Of a DNA stretch of 64,000 bases, positions 18,997 through 27,450 are shown in pieces. The stretch's first letter is position 1; each line of letters starts with the position of its first letter. Made by a program: the position numbers and the translations under genes. The stretch comes from CAZLMW01 sp964560875 (GTDB taxonomy: Bacteria; Myxococcota_A; UBA9042). The notes beneath the pieces are model-generated. The model had not been told where the DNA came from and did no database searches. It saw only the letters and a list, made by a program, of their open reading frames with translations. The stretch is taken from contig CAZLMW010000007.1 in the NCBI GenBank assembly GCA_964560875.1, positions 1 through 64,000 on the forward strand, given 5' to 3'.

Positions 18997-19890
18997 GTGT
19001 CACCGCAACTTGCCGCATCTCTGGTCGCAACGGCCGCGCTCCTTTGCGCCTCGATCGCCACCGCTCAATCTACGCAGCCGCCAAGCGAACCGCCCCTGGC
19101 ACGTCCAGCCCCGGCGACACAGCCACCTGCCCAACCGTCGCCGCAGCCCGCGACAAACCCACCGAGCTCGCAGCCGCCGGTCCTCGAACCTCCAACCGCG
19201 GCGCCACCGCCGGCTCCAACCAGGCGCGCCCCGCAAAAGAACGACGGTTGGCATGCGGCCGCAACGGTGGGCCTCGCTGTCGACATGCCGCGCGGCGATA
19301 AGCGTTTCGGTCTGAAATCCGGCATGGGCGCAGGCGGCGAGTTCGACCCCGCGGTGGGCTTTCAGCTGCTCTTCGTGGGCGTCTCACCGCTCCCCGTGAT
19401 CGCGATCGGCGCGCGATTCAACTGGTCATTCGGCCCGCTGAATACGACGGGTTGGCAAGAGCAGGTCGGCTTTGATGTCGGGTTTTCATCGCTACTCCAG
19501 CTCGCGCCCACGATCGTCATCCAGACGCCGGTCTTCAATCGGATGCAGCTGTACGCGGCCGTGGACGCCGGCATCGTCGGCATGTTCACCGACGGCTCCG
19601 ACACCCACGAGTTCTGCGATAACGACGGCTGCATCGAGGTCGAAGAAGACAAATTCGACGTTCAATACTGGGGGTTTGGCGTCGCGGGTGCGGCGGGTTT
19701 TCGGTACCTGTCACGGGTCGAAGCCAACGGTTCACGCTCCTTCGTCAACTTCGAAATGCGCTACCTGTCGACGAACTGGCGCGGAGCTTCGGTCGGCTTC
19801 GACGACTCGCGCACCGATATGCAGGGCGACGTCAGCACGATGCAATTGGACCACTTGGCGTTCTCGATCGGCCTCGGCGGCGGTTGGTAG
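18997..19890 (+). CDS. Outer-membrane beta-barrel protein with Pro-rich linker
   Basis: The 297-residue protein starts at a GTG with GGAGG seven bases upstream. It has a Sec signal peptide (LAASLVATAALLCASIATAQS) and a long Pro/Gln/Ser/Ala linker (about 25-85). The C-terminal domain has alternating hydrophobic strands typical of a small outer-membrane barrel, for example VGFQLLFVGVSPLPVIAIGARFN and FRYLSRVEANG, and ends in GLGGGW. A Cys pair in EFCDNDGCIEV lies in a loop that may be calcium-binding or redox-linked. The linker suggests peptidoglycan spanning. No specific family was recognised. Confidence 0.78.
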   Translation: MSPQLAASLVATAALLCASIATAQSTQPPSEPPLARPAPATQPPAQPSPQPATNPPSSQPPVLEPPTAAPPPAPTRRAPQKNDGWHAAATVGLAVDMPRGDKRFGLKSGMGAGGEFDPAVGFQLLFVGVSPLPVIAIGARFNWSFGPLNTTGWQEQVGFDVGFSSLLQLAPTIVIQTPVFNRMQLYAAVDAGIVGMFTDGSDTHEFCDNDGCIEVEEDKFDVQYWGFGVAGAAGFRYLSRVEANGSRSFVNFEMRYLSTNWRGASVGFDDSRTDMQGDVSTMQLDHLAFSIGLGGGW

Positions 19891-19910
19891 AACTCGAGCC
19901 CGCTCGACGA

Positions 19911-20277
19911 TGGCGGGAGCTACCCTTCGGCTTCGAAAGGGNNNNNNNNNNNNNNNNNNNNNNNNNNNNNNNNNNNNNNNNNNNNNNNNNNNNNNNNNNN
20001 NNNNNNNNNNNNNNNNNNNNNNNNNNNNNNNNNNNNNNNNNGCTTGGGGTTCGGCTGCTACGCCTCGGCTTCGAAGAGGCCAGCCGCTCCCATCCCATTG
20101 TTTGGGCGCGCCCCACTGTGCCGGGCTGACCCGTTTGAGCTGGAACGCGAAAGGCTGTGCATCTGTCGGCCAAGGCCGACTGCACGGTGGCGGGAGCTAC
20201 CCTTCGGCTTCGAAAGGGGCTTGGGGTTCGGCTGCTACGCCTCGGCTTCGAAGAGGCCAGCCGCTCCCATCCCGCCA
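19911..20277. repeat. Collapsed tandem array (177-bp unit) with gap and duplicated thiolase 3' end
   Basis: Sequence at 19911-19941 is repeated at 20188-20218, and sequence just right of the N run (20042-20099) is repeated at 20219-20276. This defines a tandem unit of about 177 bases with an unknown number of copies hidden in the 100-N gap (19942-20041). The part at 20219-20276 is the 3' end of fadA, so every unit carries a copy of the last 19 or so thiolase codons. Each unit also contains the stem CCCTT...AAGGG (20200-20218) and the palindrome GGGCGCGCCC (20105-20114). The region lies between convergent genes. There is no other gene in 19891-20234. Confidence 0.75.
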
Positions 20278-21374
20278 CCGACGCACATCGTCACCATTCC
20301 GTACTTGTGGCCGTTGCGCTTGAGCGCGTGGACGAGCGTGGCGGTGAGCTTGGCGCCGGTTGCGCCGAGCGGGTGGCCGAGGGCGATCGCGCCCCCGGTT
20401 GGGTTGACCTTCTCGACATCGAGGCCGAGCTCGCGGATCACCGCCAACGACTGGGACGCGAAGGCTTCGTTGAGCTCGATGTGGTCGATATCACCGATCT
20501 CCACGCCGGCCTTGTCGAGGACCTTCGGGATGGCGGCGAGCGGGCCGATGCCCATCATCTCGGGTTTGACGCCAGCGACCGCGAAGCCGCGGAACGTCGC
20601 GAGGATCGGCCAACCCTCAGCTTCGGCCCGGGTGCGAGACGCGAGAATCACAGCGGCGGCGCCGTCCGTCAGCGGGCTGGAGTTGCCGGCCGTCACGGTG
20701 CCCTTCTGCTGAAACGCGGGGCGCAGCTTGGCGAGACTTTCGGCGGTTGTGCCAGGGCGCGGGAGCTCGTCGGCGTGCAGCTCACCGAGGGGGGTGCGAA
20801 CCGGCACGATCTCGTCGGCGAAGACGTCGGCCTTGATGGCCTCGACGGCGCGGCGCTGGCTCTCGGCGGCGAACTTGTCCTGGTCTTCACGGCTCACGTC
20901 GTACTTGCTGGCGACGCGCTCGGCCGTGATGCCCATCGGCATGTAGACCTCGGGCCACTCGGCGACCATCTGCGGATGCGGCGACAGCTTGAAGCCGGTC
21001 ATCGGCACCTGGGTCATGCTCTCGACGCCACCGGCGATAACGACCTCGGCGCCGCCGGCGATGATGCGCTCAGCGGCCTGGGCGACTGTCTGCAGACCGC
21101 TGCTGCAAAATCGGTTCACGGTCGCGCCGGGCACCGAATCGGGCAGACCAGCGCGCAGCAGGGCGATGCGGGCGATATTGAGGCCCTGCGGCCCCTCGGG
21201 CATGGCGCAGCCGAGCAGCACGTCTTCAATGTCCTCAGGCTTGAGACCGTCGACGCTCTCGATCGCGCCACGGATGGCGGTCGCGGCGAGGTCTTCGGGG
21301 CGAACGGCGGCGAGGCTGCCTTTGCGGGATCGGCCGCAAGGGGTGCGGACTGCGGCGACGATGACGGCTTCCAT
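20235..21374 (-). CDS. fadA: Acetyl-CoA C-acyltransferase (3-ketoacyl-CoA thiolase)
   Basis: Thiolase that cleaves 3-ketoacyl-CoA with CoA to acetyl-CoA and a shortened acyl-CoA, the last step of beta-oxidation; biosynthetic condensation cannot be excluded from sequence alone. The 379-residue protein carries the nucleophile Cys90 in VNRFCSSGLQT, His334 in GGAIALGHPLGATGA and Cys364 in MCVGGGMGAAG. AGGAG precedes the ATG. It lies downstream of fadN on the same strand with a 226-base gap in which I see nothing else, so an own promoter is possible. Its 3' end is duplicated in the downstream array. Confidence 0.95.
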   Translation of the reverse strand: MEAVIVAAVRTPCGRSRKGSLAAVRPEDLAATAIRGAIESVDGLKPEDIEDVLLGCAMPEGPQGLNIARIALLRAGLPDSVPGATVNRFCSSGLQTVAQAAERIIAGGAEVVIAGGVESMTQVPMTGFKLSPHPQMVAEWPEVYMPMGITAERVASKYDVSREDQDKFAAESQRRAVEAIKADVFADEIVPVRTPLGELHADELPRPGTTAESLAKLRPAFQQKGTVTAGNSSPLTDGAAAVILASRTRAEAEGWPILATFRGFAVAGVKPEMMGIGPLAAIPKVLDKAGVEIGDIDHIELNEAFASQSLAVIRELGLDVEKVNPTGGAIALGHPLGATGAKLTATLVHALKRNGHKYGMVTMCVGGGMGAAGLFEAEA

Positions 21375-21600
21375 GGTGAACTCCTGGTGTCTGTAGTCAG
21401 TTTCGTTTGAGTGTGGGGAGTTGGTCCTTTTCAGACCGGGTCTGTCGTGCGCCGGAGAGTTGCCGCATTCGGCGTCGACAACCGAGCCAGGTCGTCTCGG
21501 CGTCTCGAAGGAATAGCAGCGCTATTTCGATGGGGCGGCGAGGCGGCATGGCGACGTGTTGTCGGCGTCGAGGTGGTGACTCGGAGGTGCACGGCAGACC

Positions 21601-24054
21601 CTAGTTGCGGAGCGGTTTGCCGGTCATGAGCATGTGCTCGATGCGCTGCTGGGTCTTTTCGAGCCCGCACAGGTGCATGAAGCCCTCGCGTTCGATCTCG
21701 AGCAGCTTGCCCTCGGTCAGCTTGCCGCCCTTTTCGCCTCCACAGAGCACCTTGGCGACCTGCCGGCCGACCACGACGTCATGTTCGCTGGCGTAGCCGC
21801 CCCACTTGAAGCTCTGCAGCGCCATCTCGAAGACGCCGAGGCCATCGGCGCCGGGCAGCACCAGGTTGTCGGCCTCGAGCGGCGGACGGTAGCCATCTTC
21901 AACCATGCGCAGCGCGACCTTCTTGGCGTCGGCGATGCGCGTGTCTCCATTGACGCTCCAACCATCGATCGGCCGCAAGAAGCCCATCTCGGCCATGTTG
22001 CCAGCGCCGGTCGCGACCTTGGCGAGCGCGATGGCTTCGAACGACTTCTGCAAGAACGGGATGCGATCGATCTGCATCTTGCCGTCGACACCGGCGAGCG
22101 CGCGCACCGTCATCTCTTTGCAGCCACCAGCGCCGGGGATGAGCCCGACACCGACCTCGACCAGGCCCATGTACGTCTCAGCCGCAGCCTGCATCCGCGT
22201 GGCGTGAATCGCGATCTCGCAACCGCCGCCAAGCGCCATGCCGTGGGGGGCCGAGATGATCGGCGCCTTGCTGTACTTGAGCGACTGCGCGAAGCCCTGG
22301 AACGTCGCGACGGCCTTTTCGAGGTCATCCCACTTGCCCTGCTTGGCGAGCATGCCGATGAAGAGCAGGTTGGCGCCGACGCTGAAGTTCTGGCCGTCGT
22401 TGGCGATGACCATGGCCTTGTACTTGCCGGCGTCCAGCCACTCGAGCGCTTCCATGCCGAGCGTGATGATCTGGTCGTCGAGCGCGTTCATCTTCGACGT
22501 GAAGCGCAGGCAAAGTACGTCGTCACCGAGGTCGACGAGGTCGGCGCTGGCGTTGGATTTGACCACCTCGTCGTTGGCTTCGAGCTTGGCGAGGTTGATG
22601 CCGGGCAGCGCTTCGATCGAGCGCATCGAGCCGTCGTGCCAGTAGGTCCACTCGTCGGGATCGCTGTATTGCGCCCCCTGCGACGCCGAATTAAAGGCCG
22701 TCCGCCCGCGCGCGAGCATGTCGGTGATGACCTTGGGCACTTCGCGTCCCTCGGCGGTCAGCTTCTCGGCGATGGTCTTGACGCCGATTGCGTCCCACAG
22801 CTCGAACGGGCCGAGGTCCCAGTTGAAGCCCCAGCGCATGGCGCGGTCGATGCTCGTCGTGTCGTCAGCGATCTCGCCGAGGCGGTTGGCCGCATAGACC
22901 AACGACCGACTCAGCACCTTCCACGCGTAGTGGCCGGCGCGATCGTCGGCGAGGGCGAGGTGACGGACACGCTCCCGCACATTGTCGATCTTCTTGGCGG
23001 CGCCGATCGACGGGAACCTGGTCTTGTTCTTGCTCTCGTACTGCAGCGTCTCGGGGTTGAGGACCATGATCTCGCGGCCGACCTTCTTGTAGAAGCCGGC
23101 CTTATCGGGCGCCTTGGAGCCGATCTGACCGTTGTCGATCATCTTCTGCAGCACGGTCGGCAGCTCGAAGATGGCGCGCTCTTCGTCGTCGGGCAGGTTG
23201 TCAAAGCAGTTGCGCGCCACGTGGCCGAACGTATCGAGCCCGACGACGTCAGCTGTGCGGAAGATCGCCGACTTGGGACGCCCCATCGCCGGACCGCAGA
23301 TCGTGTCGATGTCCTCGATGCGGTAGCCGTCCTTCAGCCACACATCGAGCGCCACCATCATGCCGTGCACGCCGATGCGGTTGGCGATGAAGTTGATGGT
23401 GTCCTTGGCGTACACGACGCCTTTGCCCATGTCGTTGGCGCAAAAGTCGTGCATGCGCGCTGTGACGGCGGGATCTGTGTCGTCGCCGTACACGATCTCG
23501 AGCAGCTTCATGTACCGCACGGGGTTGAAGAAGTGCGTGATCACAAAGTGCTTTTTGAAGCCTTCGCTGCGGCCTTCCGCCATCGCGGCGAGCGGGATGC
23601 CCGACGTGTTGGACGAGACAATGGTGTGTTCACCGCGATGCTCGTCGACCTTGGCGAAGACCGCCTGCTTGATGTCGAGGCGCTCGATGACCGCTTCCAC
23701 GATCCAGTCGCACGCGCCGAGGGCTTCGAGGTCGTCTTCGAGGTTGCCGATCTCGACCCGAACCGCGTCGGCCTTGCGCTGAAAGAGCGCCGGCTTGGCT
23801 TTCAGAGCGCTCTTGAGCCCGGCGGCCGTGATCGCGTTGCGCTTGGCGCGGATCTTCTCGTAGCCGGTGTCCTGCGGGGCGACGGCCTCGGGAGCGTCGC
23901 GCGACACGATGTCGACGAGCAGGACGTCCACGCCACACGACGCCAGGTGCGCGGCGATCCCCTGGCCCATGACACCGGCGCCAATGACGCCCACACGGTC
24001 GATTCGTCGAGCGACGGCGCTGGGCCCGTTGCTGGTTGCGGAGGTGCTGGTCAT
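21601..24054 (-). CDS. fadN: 3-hydroxyacyl-CoA dehydrogenase / enoyl-CoA hydratase, FadN type
   Basis: Bifunctional beta-oxidation enzyme of 817 residues. The dehydrogenase comes first (NAD-binding VGVIGAGVMGQGIAAH, about 21-36) and the enoyl-CoA hydratase/crotonase domain last (GMALGGGCE from about residue 605, IPGAGG near 640). This domain order matches Bacillus FadN (YusL) and is opposite to E. coli FadB/FadJ. GGGAG precedes the ATG. It converts enoyl-CoA to 3-ketoacyl-CoA in the cytoplasm, and fadA downstream completes the cycle. No acyl-CoA dehydrogenase is seen in this window. Confidence 0.95.
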   Translation of the reverse strand: MTSTSATSNGPSAVARRIDRVGVIGAGVMGQGIAAHLASCGVDVLLVDIVSRDAPEAVAPQDTGYEKIRAKRNAITAAGLKSALKAKPALFQRKADAVRVEIGNLEDDLEALGACDWIVEAVIERLDIKQAVFAKVDEHRGEHTIVSSNTSGIPLAAMAEGRSEGFKKHFVITHFFNPVRYMKLLEIVYGDDTDPAVTARMHDFCANDMGKGVVYAKDTINFIANRIGVHGMMVALDVWLKDGYRIEDIDTICGPAMGRPKSAIFRTADVVGLDTFGHVARNCFDNLPDDEERAIFELPTVLQKMIDNGQIGSKAPDKAGFYKKVGREIMVLNPETLQYESKNKTRFPSIGAAKKIDNVRERVRHLALADDRAGHYAWKVLSRSLVYAANRLGEIADDTTSIDRAMRWGFNWDLGPFELWDAIGVKTIAEKLTAEGREVPKVITDMLARGRTAFNSASQGAQYSDPDEWTYWHDGSMRSIEALPGINLAKLEANDEVVKSNASADLVDLGDDVLCLRFTSKMNALDDQIITLGMEALEWLDAGKYKAMVIANDGQNFSVGANLLFIGMLAKQGKWDDLEKAVATFQGFAQSLKYSKAPIISAPHGMALGGGCEIAIHATRMQAAAETYMGLVEVGVGLIPGAGGCKEMTVRALAGVDGKMQIDRIPFLQKSFEAIALAKVATGAGNMAEMGFLRPIDGWSVNGDTRIADAKKVALRMVEDGYRPPLEADNLVLPGADGLGVFEMALQSFKWGGYASEHDVVVGRQVAKVLCGGEKGGKLTEGKLLEIEREGFMHLCGLEKTQQRIEHMLMTGKPLRN

Positions 24055-24221
24055 GTCGGCTCCCTGTTCGGTACTGAGATGTGTCGCCAGCCGTGCAGAT
24101 CGCCCGACTGGGCGGTGGGACTATCACTTGCGAGGTGGACGATCAATCACCACAACGCGACAACTTGAGTCGATGCGCGAGCGCGCGCGATCCCGGGGGC
24201 GAACGCGGTCTGATCGCCACC

Positions 24222-25151
24222 CTATCGACCCTGTGCGCCAGCCTTGCCAAGCATCCAATTGCCGATCCGCCCCATCTCGCCCTGTGGGATGCTGTGCTGG
24301 CCAGCGTGCTCGATCTGTTCGGCCGCAAATCCACGGTTCTCGAAGACCTGGATCGCGTTGCGCGTCGCCGTTGGCGGGACCACGGTATCGCCGCTGCCGT
24401 AGACGAACAGAATCGGCACCCGGGGCCCTTCGCTGAAGTCGAGCTGACCGACCACAGACCCACCGATGCACACCGCCGCCGCAACCTTGTGCGCGCTGCG
24501 GGCGAGCACATGAAGAATCGTCATGCAGCCCTGTGAGAACCCGAACAGAACGACCGGCTGGTCCATCGCGTCAATGTGCGCCCGAACCAGCGCGACAGTC
24601 TCGTTGACATTGCCGCGGCCAGCGCGCAAGGCCGTGGAATCAAACCACTGTTGGCCGTCGCTGTCCCGCCAGGTGAGCGGCCCTTCGAGAAAACGCCAAG
24701 CGAGCTGCGGATCGAAGGCGCGCGCGATCTCCGCAAAGTTGCGGCCGGTGTCGCCGCGGCCGTGAAGGGCGAGGATGTTGACCGCTGGGCGACCGTTCTG
24801 GGCCGCAACATCGGTCCACTTGCCGGGGGGCTTGGCCTTGGGCTTGACGCGACGTCCGGCCGAATCGAGCTGGCCAAGCGCCTTGGGGGGCTCGCTTGGA
24901 TCGACCTTGGGCTGAGCGGTTTTGACCGGTTGGTCGCTCTTCTCCGCAGCCCTCTTGTCGGTGGCGCTCTGCTCGGCGGCTGCGGGCGTGGCTTTTTCAG
25001 GCTTGGCGACGTCAGCGGCTGTTTGGGCCGGCTCGGTCTGCTCAGCATCGGGCCCGCGGGTGACACGCCAGGTGATCAGCACCGCCACGATCGCGGCGAT
25101 GATCATCCAGGTGATCGTGGTCTTCTTGCCCTTCTGCGCGGGGGAGTTCAT
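24222..25151 (-). CDS. Membrane-anchored alpha/beta-hydrolase (carboxylesterase/phospholipase-like)
   Basis: The 309-residue protein has one N-terminal membrane helix (about 14-28), an Ala/Lys/Pro linker to about 120, and a compact hydrolase domain. It contains LHGRGDTG, the nucleophile elbow GFSQG (Ser206), an acidic residue in GSGDTVVP (Asp255) and His286 in HAGQHSIPQ. This pattern fits the phospholipase/carboxylesterase family that includes acyl-protein thioesterases and other small esterases. The domain is expected on the periplasmic side (inference). The ATG at 25151 forms an ATGA overlap with the stop of the Kelch-like gene, so it is translationally coupled. A reading starting 12 bases earlier is less likely. 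Confidence 0.83.
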   Translation of the reverse strand: MNSPAQKGKKTTITWMIIAAIVAVLITWRVTRGPDAEQTEPAQTAADVAKPEKATPAAAEQSATDKRAAEKSDQPVKTAQPKVDPSEPPKALGQLDSAGRRVKPKAKPPGKWTDVAAQNGRPAVNILALHGRGDTGRNFAEIARAFDPQLAWRFLEGPLTWRDSDGQQWFDSTALRAGRGNVNETVALVRAHIDAMDQPVVLFGFSQGCMTILHVLARSAHKVAAAVCIGGSVVGQLDFSEGPRVPILFVYGSGDTVVPPTATRNAIQVFENRGFAAEQIEHAGQHSIPQGEMGRIGNWMLGKAGAQGR

Positions 25152-26692
25152 GGCCACATCCAAAGCAAGGTGTTCGCCGGCTTGAGCGCCTTGTCGACAA
25201 AGCGCACGCCGCCGCTCAACAGCACGCCGCCGTGGTGCATCGTCGTGGCGAGAGCGGCGGCTCGGGCGGCGGGAAGCTTACGGGTCGCGGCGAGCTTGGG
25301 TTTGACCGCGTCGGCGTCGATGACATCCACCGTGTCGGCCGGTTCACCCGACGGGGTCATACCACCGGCCAGCAAGAGCCTGCTGCCAAACGACGCAACC
25401 GCCGCGCAACCGCGCTTGATCGACAGCTTATCGCCGGTCGCCCACGCCGTTCCCGGCAGAGGATGCCACCACACGGCGTCGCTCGCGTCGGACGGTCCAC
25501 CGGGCCCGAATCCACCGGCGACAAGCACCCCGCGTGGCGAAAGTGGGGTCGCGATGGCGCCGAGCGAGATCTGTCCAAACGGCATCTGCAAGAACCCCGC
25601 GGGTGTGATCGAGCTGCCGTCGATCGTGATGACCTCGATGCGGTCGACGGTCGCCTTGACCGGACCGCCACCGCTGAGCGCGCCGCCGAGCACCCAGAGC
25701 TGGACCTTTTCGTTGACCGGATCGGTGAGGATCGCGCATTGGGCGTCGCGGCGAGGTTGCACGAGCGTCGTCTCGGCCGTGGGGCCGCTGCCCGGGTCCC
25801 AAAGCTCCACGCGTCCGGCGCCCTGGCCATCGCCACCCGCGAAGATCACCCGCCCGTCTACCGCAGCTGCACAATGCCGAGCGCGGGTTCGTGCCATCGG
25901 GACCGGGGCCGCCTTGATGGTCGACTGGTTGGTGCGAAGCATATCGACGGTCTTGGTGGGGCCCGTGCTCTTGGGACCGGCATAACCGCCCGCGACAATG
26001 ACCCGCGCGCCGCCGATCGCCGTCGCTGTATGAAAGCTGCGCGCCTGGGACATCGACGCGTTGACCTTGGTGCGCTTGTGGGTGCTCGGATCGAGCCGCT
26101 CGATGGCCTTGGTCGGTGCGCCTTCAGCGCCCTTGTCGCACGGTGGTCCGCCCGCATAGACGCCGCCACCGGTGAAGAACAGCTCGCCGCTCGACGCCAC
26201 GGCGACCGCTTCTCCGAGCCGGCCGCTATCGGCGATCGGCTTGCCAGACGCGTCGACAAGCGTCACCACCTGCGCACCGCCACCTGCGGGCGCCAAGAAC
26301 GCGTGCATGGTCCGATCGGGGCCGGCCTGGTCGACAAAAGCAGGCGCCGTCATCGCCCGCGCCTTCAGCGCACCGTTTTCATCGATGAGCGTCAACGTAA
26401 AGCGCGTGACTTCGCCAGCAAACGGCTCCACGCGCACCTTTTCGTCCGCCTTGGTCACGTCGAGGATCGACTCGGGCACGCCCTTGCCAGCGCCTCGATC
26501 GCGATGCACGACAAGCTTCCATCCGGCGGGCAGCGGCCACAAAGTCTTGGCCTCGGGCGGCACGACGGGCACGAGCACAACACCGCCCTTGGTGGGCTTG
26601 GCCTCATCCCCATCACCGCCATCCCCATCGCTGCAACCGACGGCGCCAAGCCCGAGCAGGAGCGAAGAAAGGCTGGCGACGAGCTTGTTCAA
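25148..26692 (-). CDS. Kelch-like beta-propeller lipoprotein
   Basis: The 514-residue lipoprotein has a signal with lipobox AVGC (Cys20). The first domain (about 30-150) is a beta-sandwich-like segment. The rest consists of repeats with the Kelch-type signature of paired Gly and a following hydrophobic strand (VIVAGGYAGPKS, VIFAGGDGQG, VLVAGGFGPGG, RLLLAGGMTPSG, GVLLSGGVRF). Such propellers usually bind proteins or glycans. The proposed start is a TTG at 26692 that overlaps the NRDE stop as TTGA, with GAGGGG about ten bases before it. The frame continues farther upstream, but that part is in the NRDE coding sequence. Confidence 0.82.
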   Translation of the reverse strand: MNKLVASLSSLLLGLGAVGCSDGDGGDGDEAKPTKGGVVLVPVVPPEAKTLWPLPAGWKLVVHRDRGAGKGVPESILDVTKADEKVRVEPFAGEVTRFTLTLIDENGALKARAMTAPAFVDQAGPDRTMHAFLAPAGGGAQVVTLVDASGKPIADSGRLGEAVAVASSGELFFTGGGVYAGGPPCDKGAEGAPTKAIERLDPSTHKRTKVNASMSQARSFHTATAIGGARVIVAGGYAGPKSTGPTKTVDMLRTNQSTIKAAPVPMARTRARHCAAAVDGRVIFAGGDGQGAGRVELWDPGSGPTAETTLVQPRRDAQCAILTDPVNEKVQLWVLGGALSGGGPVKATVDRIEVITIDGSSITPAGFLQMPFGQISLGAIATPLSPRGVLVAGGFGPGGPSDASDAVWWHPLPGTAWATGDKLSIKRGCAAVASFGSRLLLAGGMTPSGEPADTVDVIDADAVKPKLAATRKLPAARAAALATTMHHGGVLLSGGVRFVDKALKPANTLLWMWP

Positions 26693-27450
26693 AGCGGCAA
26701 TTCCCCTCTTGGAAGCGGTAGCTGTGCCGTCGTGCTCGACCCGGTGGGCGTGCAAGGCGGACCGGGGGTGTAGCGCATTGTCGCCATCGCCGCACCCATG
26801 CAGATCCTCGTATGCGAAACCGTGCCGGCGAACGGAGGCAGGTGCATGCACACCGAATAGTGGCCCTTCACCGGTCGATGGCCGCCGAAAAACGCGTCGA
26901 ACAACGCCTCGACATCGTCGCCATGTTCGGCACGCGCCGCGCGAAATGCCGCGCCCCGTTCTCTCTCCGCCCGCGGCAGATCACCACCGTTGCTGACAAC
27001 GACGGCCGGCAGCTCCAGCCGCTCCTCGACCACGCCATCACCCGCCCAACGCACCGAAGCGGCGCGCCGACGATCGACCGCAACGAGCACGAAAGGCCGC
27101 ACGTGCCGCAGGTCGTGACCGAGCCTCTCCGGGTCGGAAACGGTGGCGACAACCTCGTCGACCGATGCGCATCTGGCGACTGAACGCACGATATGTCCGC
27201 GACTGACAGGATCAGCGGGCGGCGGCCGATGTCCGCCCTGGTAGTTGTTGAGCAAGCTGAGCGCGACGCCGTGTTCGTTGACCGCGGTCCAGGTCCCGCC
27301 TTCAGCCCCGTCCCGCGGCGCGAGATAAGCGACCCCGTCCAAGGCGACGCGTTCGGGCGGCGAGGCAGGCTTTCGGGCGACGCTCTCATCGCGGTTGCCG
27401 GCGACAAAAACCGTCCCATCCGCGTCGACAACGATGGCGACGGTGCACAC
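26689..27450 (-). CDS. NRDE-domain protein (TANGO2 family)
   Basis: The 253-residue protein begins with the family-typical MCTVAIV, here with a GTG codon. Its motif NRDE is at residues 19-22, followed by the segment PRDGAEGGTWTAVNEHG. NRDE/TANGO2 proteins have an N-terminal-nucleophile-hydrolase-like fold in which Cys2 would be the N-terminal residue after Met removal. Eukaryotic TANGO2 has been linked to heme or lipid handling, but bacterial members are poorly understood. The GTG directly follows the proB stop and has AAAGGAG inside the proB end, so it is coupled to proB. Confidence 0.85.
   Translation of the reverse strand: MCTVAIVVDADGTVFVAGNRDESVARKPASPPERVALDGVAYLAPRDGAEGGTWTAVNEHGVALSLLNNYQGGHRPPPADPVSRGHIVRSVARCASVDEVVATVSDPERLGHDLRHVRPFVLVAVDRRRAASVRWAGDGVVEERLELPAVVVSNGGDLPRAERERGAAFRAARAEHGDDVEALFDAFFGGHRPVKGHYSVCMHLPPFAGTVSHTRICMGAAMATMRYTPGPPCTPTGSSTTAQLPLPRGELPL

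Noticed and set aside
21634..24168. 844-codon plus-strand frame
   Set aside because: It lies entirely opposite fadN, which has clear family motifs and a ribosome-binding site; long antisense frames are expected at this GC content.
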